Source: Granulosicoccus sp964390335
Lineage (GTDB): Bacteria > Pseudomonadota > Gammaproteobacteria > Granulosicoccales > Granulosicoccaceae
DNA: 64,000 nt
Assembly: GCA_964390335.1 (NCBI GenBank)
Contig: CAYMHU010000003.1
Span: 62,001-126,000, forward strand
Direction: 5' to 3'
A program made the position numbers and the translations under genes. This document shows, piece after piece, positions 19,047 to 25,952 of this stretch (position 1 is the first letter of the stretch; each line of letters begins with the position of its first letter). The notes beneath the pieces are model-generated. The model searched no databases. It was not told the origin of the DNA and was given only the letters and a program-made list of their open reading frames with translations.

Positions 19047-19487
19047 TTGGCCGGTTCCGCGGTTATCGCTAATGCTCAGGATAAAGGTCCACATGACGAT
19101 GCGATCAAAGCGCGTAAGGCGCAAATGCAGCTCTACGGATACAGCACCGGCGTGTTGGGTGCCATGGCCAAAGGAAAAATGGACTACGACGCGGCGATAG
19201 AGCAAGAAATGGCAGACAATCTGAACGCCGCTGTCAATATGGGCCAAAGCACCCTGTGGCCGGCAGGCTCTGATAATGAAACCGCCGGCAATGCCAAAAA
19301 TCGAGCCCTCCCCGCTATTTGGGAAACTTATCCTGCCATCGTGGAAAAGGGCGAGGCTATGGCGAAGGCTGCGGCCAACTTGCAGGCCAATGCAGGCGGT
19401 GGTTTAGATGCGCTCAGAGGTGCCATTGGCGACGTCGGCAAATCCTGCAAAGGTTGCCACGATGATTTCCGCGCTTCTCGACGATAA
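19047..19487 (+). CDS. Cytochrome c' family protein, signal peptide interrupted by an in-frame stop
   Basis: The mature part is a class II cytochrome c (cytochrome c'): a four-helix bundle of about 130 residues with the haem site CKGCHDDFR at the extreme C-terminus. The natural start appears to be the ATG at 19008 (MLKKILTFT), but TGA at 19035-19037 interrupts it in frame. The frame continues with ITLLAGSAVIANAQ, which completes a normal signal peptide. The coordinates begin at the first usable codon after the stop (TTG 19047), which would give a truncated signal. Either this is a recent nonsense mutation, a base error in the assembly, or a poorly exported product. Cytochromes c' bind NO and similar ligands in the periplasm. 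Confidence 0.7.
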   Translation: MAGSAVIANAQDKGPHDDAIKARKAQMQLYGYSTGVLGAMAKGKMDYDAAIEQEMADNLNAAVNMGQSTLWPAGSDNETAGNAKNRALPAIWETYPAIVEKGEAMAKAAANLQANAGGGLDALRGAIGDVGKSCKGCHDDFRASRR

Positions 19488-19525
19488 TAACTATCTATAG
19501 CTATTACCTGTATTGAAAACAGCCG

Positions 19526-20062
19526 CTATGCGGATCCGGTTGGGTCCGCAGGCTTAAGCGTCTGTTGATACCATGCTATTTTATCGATATAACTCTGAGC
19601 AGCAGAATCCATCATAGCGAACGCTTTTTCATCCAATTGTTTTATCACCTTACCGGGCGATCCCAAAACAAGTGTTCCATCTGGCACAACCGTGCCTTCG
19701 GTAACCAATGCATTGGCACCGATCAAACAGTTTTTACCAATAACAGCATCATTAAGCACCACTGCATTCATACCAATTAAGCTACCATCGCCGATAGTAC
19801 AACCGTGCAGCATAGCTTTATGCCCGACCGTGACGCGCTTGCCGATAGCCAATGGATGACCCGGGTCTACATGCAACACAGAGCCATCCTGAATGTTCGA
19901 ACCATCACCAATACTGATTTTGTCGTTATCGGCCCGCAATACCGCGTTGAACCAAATACTGACGCTATCACCTAATTCAACACTGCCGATAACCGCAGCT
20001 CCGGGAGCCACGAAGCAACTGGCGCTTGCTGAAAAGTGCTGCGCTCCAATACTGTAAATCAC
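19526..20062 (-). CDS. Gamma-carbonic anhydrase family protein (YrdA-like)
   Basis: A 178-residue left-handed beta-helix protein built of hexapeptide repeats (IGSVEL, IGDGSN, IGKRVT, IGDGSL, IGKNCL). The metal-binding histidines sit in the VLHVD, VGHKAMLHG pattern. The family includes gamma-carbonic anhydrases and YrdA/CaiE-like proteins; whether this one is an active hydratase is not certain. It is divergent from the HAMP-domain gene, with a CRP-like site between them. Confidence 0.9.
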   Translation of the reverse strand: MIYSIGAQHFSASASCFVAPGAAVIGSVELGDSVSIWFNAVLRADNDKISIGDGSNIQDGSVLHVDPGHPLAIGKRVTVGHKAMLHGCTIGDGSLIGMNAVVLNDAVIGKNCLIGANALVTEGTVVPDGTLVLGSPGKVIKQLDEKAFAMMDSAAQSYIDKIAWYQQTLKPADPTGSA

Positions 20063-20123
20063 TTTTATGCCGTCCTAACTGTGTCTGCCCCCACTATACA
20101 TCAGCACGACTTCACATTAGAAG

Positions 20124-20139
20124 TGTGATTTATCTCACA
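20124..20139. promoter_or_regulatory. CRP/Vfr-like binding site
   Basis: TGTGA-TTTATC-TCACA matches the CRP consensus TGTGA-N6-TCACA with perfect symmetry that extends one base on each side. It lies between the divergent gamma-carbonic anhydrase gene (start 20062) and the HAMP-domain gene (start 20243). Control by a CRP-family protein is inferred. Confidence 0.6.
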
Positions 20140-20242
20140 CAACAATCTAGCATTTTGCTTAAGCGCAACTCTAGCCAGAAACTTGTTCAAGTAACCCTCG
20201 AATCGACCCGATACAAGGAGAGTAATCTAAGGATTTGGCTTT

Positions 20243-20746
20243 ATGAGCATGACACAGGCAGCGGTCTCTAACCAGGCAAAAACTCAACCCGCACCCCATA
20301 AGCGCAAGCTGGTGAACGCAATTTGGGAACCATTCCTACAGTTCAAGCTATTGATGTATATGCTCGGCTTGACTGCAGTGGTTGCGCTACTGCTTGGCGC
20401 ATTTTTGTATTACGCATTCGGAAACCTTATCGATACTATTTCGCTGTCGACAGGCGCGACAAGCTACTATGAAGATGAAATCAACATGCAGTTGATTTAT
20501 CTGTTCCGCTATTGCGGTGCGCTGTTTGTGTTGTACGTGTTACTACTAGCAGCAGTCTGTGTCGCTTATACACACCGCCTTATCGGTCCGTTCCGACCTT
20601 TTACCCGGCATGTTGAACAATTGTCAAAAGGAAACTACAGCCACCGTGTTGTGTTGCGTAAGGGCGACGTTCGAATGCTGAACGAGTATGCCGATAAACT
20701 CAACGAATTAGCACTGCATCTGGAAACAAAAGAAAAGCATAACTAA
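20243..20746 (+). CDS. Two-pass membrane protein with a HAMP domain
   Basis: A 167-residue protein with membrane segments at about 38-60 and 90-112 and a HAMP-like domain at about 112-165 (HRLIGPFRPFTRHVEQLSKGNYSHRV). The short loop between the segments may be periplasmic. No kinase, cyclase or methyl-accepting domain follows, so it is a stand-alone HAMP protein that may partner with another signalling protein. A CRP-like site lies about 100 bases upstream and a clear terminator follows. The function is unknown. Confidence 0.75.
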   Translation: MSMTQAAVSNQAKTQPAPHKRKLVNAIWEPFLQFKLLMYMLGLTAVVALLLGAFLYYAFGNLIDTISLSTGATSYYEDEINMQLIYLFRYCGALFVLYVLLLAAVCVAYTHRLIGPFRPFTRHVEQLSKGNYSHRVVLRKGDVRMLNEYADKLNELALHLETKEKHN

Positions 20747-20784
20747 TCGAAGATAAATTTAATTGCTTCGTATAAATAGTAATA

Positions 20785-20820
20785 AGCCGGCTAAAGCCGG
20801 CTCTTTTGTTATTATTTTGG
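20785..20820 (+). terminator. Rho-independent terminator of the HAMP-domain gene
   Basis: AGCCGGCT is repeated with two bases between copies (20785-20792 and 20795-20802). The copies are self-complementary and form a GC-rich stem, followed by CTTTTGTTATTATTTT. Confidence 0.75.
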
Positions 20821-20889
20821 GTTAACTTGTATCGAAAAGAGAAATTGAATCATTCAATCCAATAGAAAGCACAAGTTAAGACTAATAGA

Positions 20890-21687
20890 CTAATTCGAAG
20901 AATATTTGTTCGAACATTCCGGATACTCAGCTTTAGAATCAATGAATTCACCAGTATTCAAATAGCTGATAACTTCTTTAATCACTTGTTCATCTTGCAT
21001 AATGTATGGATGCGAGACATCTTGCTGAAGGTGTGCGCACATACCCTCTAAGCGCGTACTCGCAACAGACACCTTGCCATCGTCCGGATCGGGCAGATAA
21101 GTTGACAGCACGATATTAATACTGAACGTGCCCGCTATAACAGCCACATCACTGGTTGCTGGTCCTAGCGCCAAGGGCAAACTGTTTTCATCGGTACCCA
21201 GTTGTAATCCTGCTGGCCCGTTCAACCACCGAAAACCCGGAATCTCTTTTAATGAATCTACAGCTTCGCTACCGTGATTTGGCGGCGCTAACATAACCGT
21301 GCGAGCGAATTCATCGGCACCGTGCTCGTGCACATATTGGCGAAAGAGAATGCCACCCATTGAGTGAGTGACTACGTGCACAGGCGAAGCTGCTTGTAGC
21401 GCGCAGCTAGCCAAGCCTTTTTTTATCGCTGGCGTGGCTAGTTCCTGAACTGTTTTTTCGCGAGACGGATAATCTATTTTTGCCACCAAATACCCGGATT
21501 CGATCAACGCAGACTGCATCTCGTTCATGGATGCTGAAGTACGTGCCAGGCCATGCAATAAAATAACGCAGGCTTTTGTAACATTGGAATCGGCTGTAGC
21601 CGGTGTACTGTCATCTGCAATTGAACCGAACGTTACGCAAGCCAACAATGCAGCGCATAAACCAGAAACCAGAGTTTTGGAAATCAT
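20890..21687 (-). CDS. Exported alpha/beta hydrolase (lipase-like)
   Basis: A 265-residue secreted hydrolase with a signal peptide of about 25 residues (cleavage near SIADD). The oxyanion loop ILLHGLART and the nucleophile elbow THSMGG are seen, and a C-terminal His (DVSHPYI) can complete the triad. The fold resembles triacylglycerol lipase/esterase-type proteins; the substrate is unknown. It is the last gene of a minus-strand series with two DMT transporters. Confidence 0.82.
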   Translation of the reverse strand: MISKTLVSGLCAALLACVTFGSIADDSTPATADSNVTKACVILLHGLARTSASMNEMQSALIESGYLVAKIDYPSREKTVQELATPAIKKGLASCALQAASPVHVVTHSMGGILFRQYVHEHGADEFARTVMLAPPNHGSEAVDSLKEIPGFRWLNGPAGLQLGTDENSLPLALGPATSDVAVIAGTFSINIVLSTYLPDPDDGKVSVASTRLEGMCAHLQQDVSHPYIMQDEQVIKEVISYLNTGEFIDSKAEYPECSNKYSSN

Positions 21688-21753
21688 AATTTGGTAAGAA
21701 ATCCGCAGTAATCTAAAGGTACAAGCTTAGTCGAATTCTCAATAAAAATACGT

Positions 21754-22659
21754 TTACAGCTCTGGTCTAGTTGGTGCTCTGGTAATGGTTTGCTTAACTT
21801 GAGACTCTCGATAAACTGTAAATACCGCCGCAGCGACAATAATGGCCGCGCCTATCCAGGTAGTCATTTGAGGCAACTGTTGGAAAAAAAGATACCCCAG
21901 CAGTGTTGCATAGAGTAATCGCACATATTCTAGAGATGCCAGCATTGACGCCTCGCCATGCTTATAGGCGTAGATATTACTGGCTTGCGCAAAGTACGAC
22001 ACAACCCCAATCAGCAACAACAAAATCCATTCTTTCGGCGTAGGAGCAACCCAGGTTGTTAAAGCCGGAATAAGCATTACGGCGCCAACCCCAAAAGCTT
22101 GAAACGCCAATATAGATTGCGATGTTTCAGTGCGAGTCAGGATACGTATAATCACCATAACTATGCCAGCAGCCGCAGCACCAAATAGCGCGTAAAGTCC
22201 ATAGATGTTGAAGCCATCAACATCCGGCTTAAGCATAATAGCGACACCAACAAAACCAAGTGCAACGGCGCCCCATCGATAGCGCCCGACTTTCTCACCC
22301 AGCAACAAGACCGCAAACACGGTAACGAAAAAACTTTTTGCAAAGCCAATGGCCATTGCATCGGCTAAAGGCATATGTATGACTGCGGTATAGCCTCCGA
22401 ATAAAGCTATCAATGCAAAGAATATTCTGACCAACTGTAAGCCAGGTCGTTTAGTACCGACCACATCCGGTGCGCTTTTGACTAACGCGGGTGAAAGACA
22501 CAACAACATACCCATTTGACGACAAAACAGGATTTGCGCAACCGGCAATCGGCTACCCGTTTGTTTTATAAGTGCAACTGACAGTGTTAGTAAAAAAGCA
22601 GCCACCATTAAAAAAGCGGCTCCCTTTAGATTGTCTGATAAGGCGTCGAACTTTTGCAA
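21754..22659 (-). CDS. DMT-family (EamA) transporter, copy 1
   Basis: A 301-residue protein with ten hydrophobic segments arranged as two EamA halves (about 12-145 and 155-290), the drug/metabolite transporter fold. ADAMAIGFAKSFFVTVFAVLLLGEKV is the conserved stretch of the first half. It follows a second DMT gene by 52 bases on the same strand. The substrate is unknown. Confidence 0.88.
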   Translation of the reverse strand: MQKFDALSDNLKGAAFLMVAAFLLTLSVALIKQTGSRLPVAQILFCRQMGMLLCLSPALVKSAPDVVGTKRPGLQLVRIFFALIALFGGYTAVIHMPLADAMAIGFAKSFFVTVFAVLLLGEKVGRYRWGAVALGFVGVAIMLKPDVDGFNIYGLYALFGAAAAGIVMVIIRILTRTETSQSILAFQAFGVGAVMLIPALTTWVAPTPKEWILLLLIGVVSYFAQASNIYAYKHGEASMLASLEYVRLLYATLLGYLFFQQLPQMTTWIGAAIIVAAAVFTVYRESQVKQTITRAPTRPEL

Positions 22660-22711
22660 TGGCTATTTTCCTTGTCTAGACAATCACTTTATCTAATTCA
22701 CGGGTTGGGTA

Positions 22712-23638
22712 TTAGCCCTGATTTGGAACAGCACTTCGCGCCTTACCGTTTCGCTTGATACCAAGCCGCCGCTCGCGTTCAATAATGATGATTCCCGCTA
22801 AAATAATTAACACAACGCCAATCATTGTTAATCTTGTCGGTAGCTCGTCGAAAATAAAATAGCCAATAAGTAGCGCCAATAGTATGGAGCAATACTCGAA
22901 TGGCGCTATCACCGCCACTTCGGCATAGCGATAGCTTTCGGTTAGCAGAATCTGCCCAACGCCACCCAGCAAACCTGCAGACACCAACAGCAAGAATTGG
23001 TATCCCGACGGGAATTTCCATCCAAATGGCGCTGTTAGCAGGGCAAGGCAACTCGATGTAATCGAGAAATAAAACACAATTGATCCGGTTGATTCTGTTG
23101 CAACTAGTTTTCTTGCAAACACCTGAGCCAGAGCGGCGAACATGGCTCCCATCAACGCTACCAATGCGCCAATTGTCTGTAATCGACTGGCTTCCTCAGC
23201 ATGAAAAATCATTAGCTTTGGTGACAATATAATTAACACGCCCAAAAGCCCAAGTAGAAGTGCTGAAAAACGGATAAGCCTGATTTTCTCGCCCAAAAAC
23301 ATAGCTGCGAGCATCGTTACCAACAATGGGGCTGCATAACCTATTGCCACAACGTCCGGCAAAGGCAACAAGCCTATCGCTAAAAAGCCTGATCCCATGG
23401 CGAAAGTGCCCATCATGCCACGCCAAACATGGCCCATACGATCATTGGCTTTCAATGCCGCAGGGAATTGACCGCGCAATGTAAGCCAAAGCACAAGAAC
23501 AGGAATGGCAAATAATGATCTGAAAAAAACCGCTTCACCTGAGGGTATATCCTGCGCTGTGGCTTTAATCAATCCGAACATGCACACGAATATGATGACG
23601 GACAGAATTTTAAGGGTAATACCGCGAACAGGATTCAA
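22712..23638 (-). CDS. DMT-family (EamA) transporter, copy 2
   Basis: A 308-residue ten-segment EamA protein. The first half has PLPDVVAIGYAAPLLVTMLAAMFLGEKI and the second half AEVAVIAPFEYCSILLALLIGY. It is clearly a paralogue of the downstream copy but diverged, so the pair is an old duplication or two recruited members rather than a recent tandem repeat. Both may export amino-acid-like compounds, but this is only family-level inference. Confidence 0.88.
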   Translation of the reverse strand: MNPVRGITLKILSVIIFVCMFGLIKATAQDIPSGEAVFFRSLFAIPVLVLWLTLRGQFPAALKANDRMGHVWRGMMGTFAMGSGFLAIGLLPLPDVVAIGYAAPLLVTMLAAMFLGEKIRLIRFSALLLGLLGVLIILSPKLMIFHAEEASRLQTIGALVALMGAMFAALAQVFARKLVATESTGSIVFYFSITSSCLALLTAPFGWKFPSGYQFLLLVSAGLLGGVGQILLTESYRYAEVAVIAPFEYCSILLALLIGYFIFDELPTRLTMIGVVLIILAGIIIIERERRLGIKRNGKARSAVPNQG

Positions 23639-23725
23639 TTGAATTCCAAACGTGATGGGTTGCTAGCCCTGATTAATCAATATCAGTGTTAACCAATCGC
23701 CAACTACAGTTTGGGCGACAGTGTT

Positions 23726-24442
23726 TTAGCGAGACTCACCAACTTTGTATGTTGGGTCAGTCAAGTAAGTTGGCAATAATTGACTACCTGTAACCGATTC
23801 AGAATCAGGTTTAGTTGTAATTACGCGTTCAGCGTTATCTGATAAAGAATCAACCGATAGCGAGTAATCAGAATGTGGAATGACTAACTCCAATGCGGCA
23901 GCCGGTATCAATTTTATCTCAGTTTGATCGCCGGGTGTAGCAAACTTCGGCAAGTCTAATGTTGCATCCGGTTTACTATCCAACACCGTGAGCATTAGCT
24001 CAATACGTTGTCGGGTATTAATTTCTTCTGCATTGAACACCACTATGGTAATGCGATGCTCCCCGATCTGATGTTTTTGTGGAAGCCAGCTCAACACGCG
24101 CGTGTTATTGACCCCGTCAGTAAATTCGGCCCCGTCTGGCGTGTCCACCGATACAATCCCAACCTTTAAACCATAGTTATCAACCGTACGCAATAGCATT
24201 TGGAATTGCTCATTTACGACAAGCGACTGAGCTGGTAGTGCAGGATATTCCGGCTGCGCAGCGCGAGAAATTTTTTCATTGTTGGCTATCACTGCTACTT
24301 TACCAACCATGAGCTGGTGTTCTGAGTTGAATGACGCACTGGGTGATGTACCAGACCACGCGGTTGATAAATATATGGCGGCAATACACAGCTGACTAAG
24401 CAGCAAAGTGCGGCGCAATGAATTAGCGGTTATGACTCGCAC
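23726..24442 (-). CDS. Exported protein of unknown function
   Basis: A 238-residue protein with an N-terminal hydrophobic segment (about 10-30, SLRRTLLLSQLCIAAIYLSTAWS) that may be a signal peptide or anchor. The middle (about 75-155) looks like an Ig/cadherin-like beta-sandwich (GLKVGIVSVDTPDGAEF, GEHRITIVVFNAEEINTRQ). I recognise no family. It is 87 bases upstream of the DMT pair on the same strand. The C-terminus is rich in Ser/Thr/Asp and has no second membrane segment. Confidence 0.65.
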   Translation of the reverse strand: MRVITANSLRRTLLLSQLCIAAIYLSTAWSGTSPSASFNSEHQLMVGKVAVIANNEKISRAAQPEYPALPAQSLVVNEQFQMLLRTVDNYGLKVGIVSVDTPDGAEFTDGVNNTRVLSWLPQKHQIGEHRITIVVFNAEEINTRQRIELMLTVLDSKPDATLDLPKFATPGDQTEIKLIPAAALELVIPHSDYSLSVDSLSDNAERVITTKPDSESVTGSQLLPTYLTDPTYKVGESR

Positions 24443-24675
24443 GAGCGACTTCTCTCAATCCACCCTCATCTTTAAAGCGTAGTCGCTCGAATACAAGTGG
24501 TCAATACTAAGTCATATATGCGCCAACCCCAGCACCTACTCTTCAGGCGTACAGAGACCACTGGCATTAAAAACGCGTGTCGACATTCTATTCTGCTTAA
24601 GTGCTGCTTTTGCGATATTATCAGAGTAACAAAGCAGCAATATTGGCTGACCACTTCAACCAACAGGAAATAAAC

Positions 24676-25116
24676 ATGCGGTTTTTACACACTATGGTGC
24701 GCGTAAGCGATATCGATGCTTCCCTGGATTTCTACTGCAACAAACTGGGAATGGTGGAAGTGCGGCGCAAAGAAGTTGAAGCAGGACGCTTTACGCTGAT
24801 ATTTCTGGCCGCTCCAAAAGATGAAGCACATGCAAAACAAAACAACTCGCCAGAGCTAGAACTAACCTACAACTGGGATCCGGAAGATTACGACAGCGGC
24901 CGCAACTTCGGCCATCTTGCGTATCGAGTTGACAACATCTATGAGACTTGCCAAAAACTCATGGATGCAGGCATCACGATTAACAGACCACCACGCGATG
25001 GTTACATGGCGTTTGTAAAGTCTCCAGATAACATTTCCATTGAAATTCTTCAGGAAGGCGATGCATTACCACCTCAGGCTCCATGGAAGGATATGGAAAA
25101 TACCGGCACATGGTAG
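24676..25116 (+). CDS. gloA: Lactoylglutathione lyase (glyoxalase I)
   Basis: A 146-residue metalloenzyme that converts the methylglyoxal-glutathione hemithioacetal to S-lactoylglutathione. The ligands follow the GloA pattern: His5 (MRFLHTMVRV), Glu in LELTYNW, His in FGHLAYRV and Glu in ISIEILQ. The start at 24676 has GGAAA upstream and the standard GloA N-terminus; a longer frame from 24601 adds 25 unrelated residues. Glyoxalase II lies 65 bases downstream, so the two-step detoxification is encoded together. Confidence 0.93.
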   Translation: MRFLHTMVRVSDIDASLDFYCNKLGMVEVRRKEVEAGRFTLIFLAAPKDEAHAKQNNSPELELTYNWDPEDYDSGRNFGHLAYRVDNIYETCQKLMDAGITINRPPRDGYMAFVKSPDNISIEILQEGDALPPQAPWKDMENTGTW

Positions 25117-25181
25117 TTTGTGGTCAATTCGATCTGCTAGCCAGCCATAACAACATAAAACCGTAAGAATAGAGTAAAGCA

Positions 25182-25952
25182 ATGAGCGCACTTAAAGTTC
25201 ACCTATACCCGTATATGTCGGACAACTATGGTGTGCTGCTTCATCATCCGGAACACAACGAAACGGTCAACATCGACACAGGTGATGCGGCGGCAACACT
25301 CCAACATCTTGAGCAAACCGGATGGACCCTGACTGAGCAATGGGTAACGCATCATCATGCGGACCATACAGCAGGTGTTGTTGACCTCAAGACCGCGACA
25401 AATGCGTTAACCATCGGGCCAAGTCAATTATCAAAACCCATCGCGGGGTTGGATAAAACAGTAACTGACGGTGACACCTTACAATTTGCAGGATTACCAG
25501 TGCAAATTATACATACGCCCGGGCATACCAAAGACATGATGAACTACTATTTGCCCACCGAGAATTTGCTCTTTACCGGCGATACTTTGTTTACTCTGGG
25601 CTGCGGAAGACTGTTTGAAGCTGATGCCGTCACCATGCACAAAAGCTTAAGCAAACTTGCGGCCCTACCGGCTAACACAATAGTGTATTCCAGTCATGAA
25701 TACACCATTGCGAACGCAAAATTTGCGTTAAGCGTAGACCCTAATAATCAAGCTCTAATAGAACGCATGAAAGAGTTTGAGTCGCTGCGAGCCGACGGTA
25801 AACCAACTGTTCCGACAACCATTGCACAAGAGCTGCAAACCAATCCATTTTTACGGGCAAACGATGCAGGGATTAGAAAACTGTTGAATATGCAGAATGC
25901 ACCGGATAGTGACGTTTTTGCAGAAATCAGGAAACGCAAAGACGAATTTTAA
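25182..25952 (+). CDS. gloB: Hydroxyacylglutathione hydrolase (glyoxalase II)
   Basis: A 256-residue metallo-beta-lactamase-fold hydrolase that releases D-lactate and glutathione from S-lactoylglutathione. The binuclear metal motif THHHADHTAG, the later HTPGHTKDMMNYY and SSHEYTIANAKFA segments and the C-terminal EIRKRKDEF ending are typical of GloB. It follows gloA on the same strand. Its stop directly abuts the stop of the convergent GGDEF-EAL gene. Confidence 0.95.
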   Translation: MSALKVHLYPYMSDNYGVLLHHPEHNETVNIDTGDAAATLQHLEQTGWTLTEQWVTHHHADHTAGVVDLKTATNALTIGPSQLSKPIAGLDKTVTDGDTLQFAGLPVQIIHTPGHTKDMMNYYLPTENLLFTGDTLFTLGCGRLFEADAVTMHKSLSKLAALPANTIVYSSHEYTIANAKFALSVDPNNQALIERMKEFESLRADGKPTVPTTIAQELQTNPFLRANDAGIRKLLNMQNAPDSDVFAEIRKRKDEF

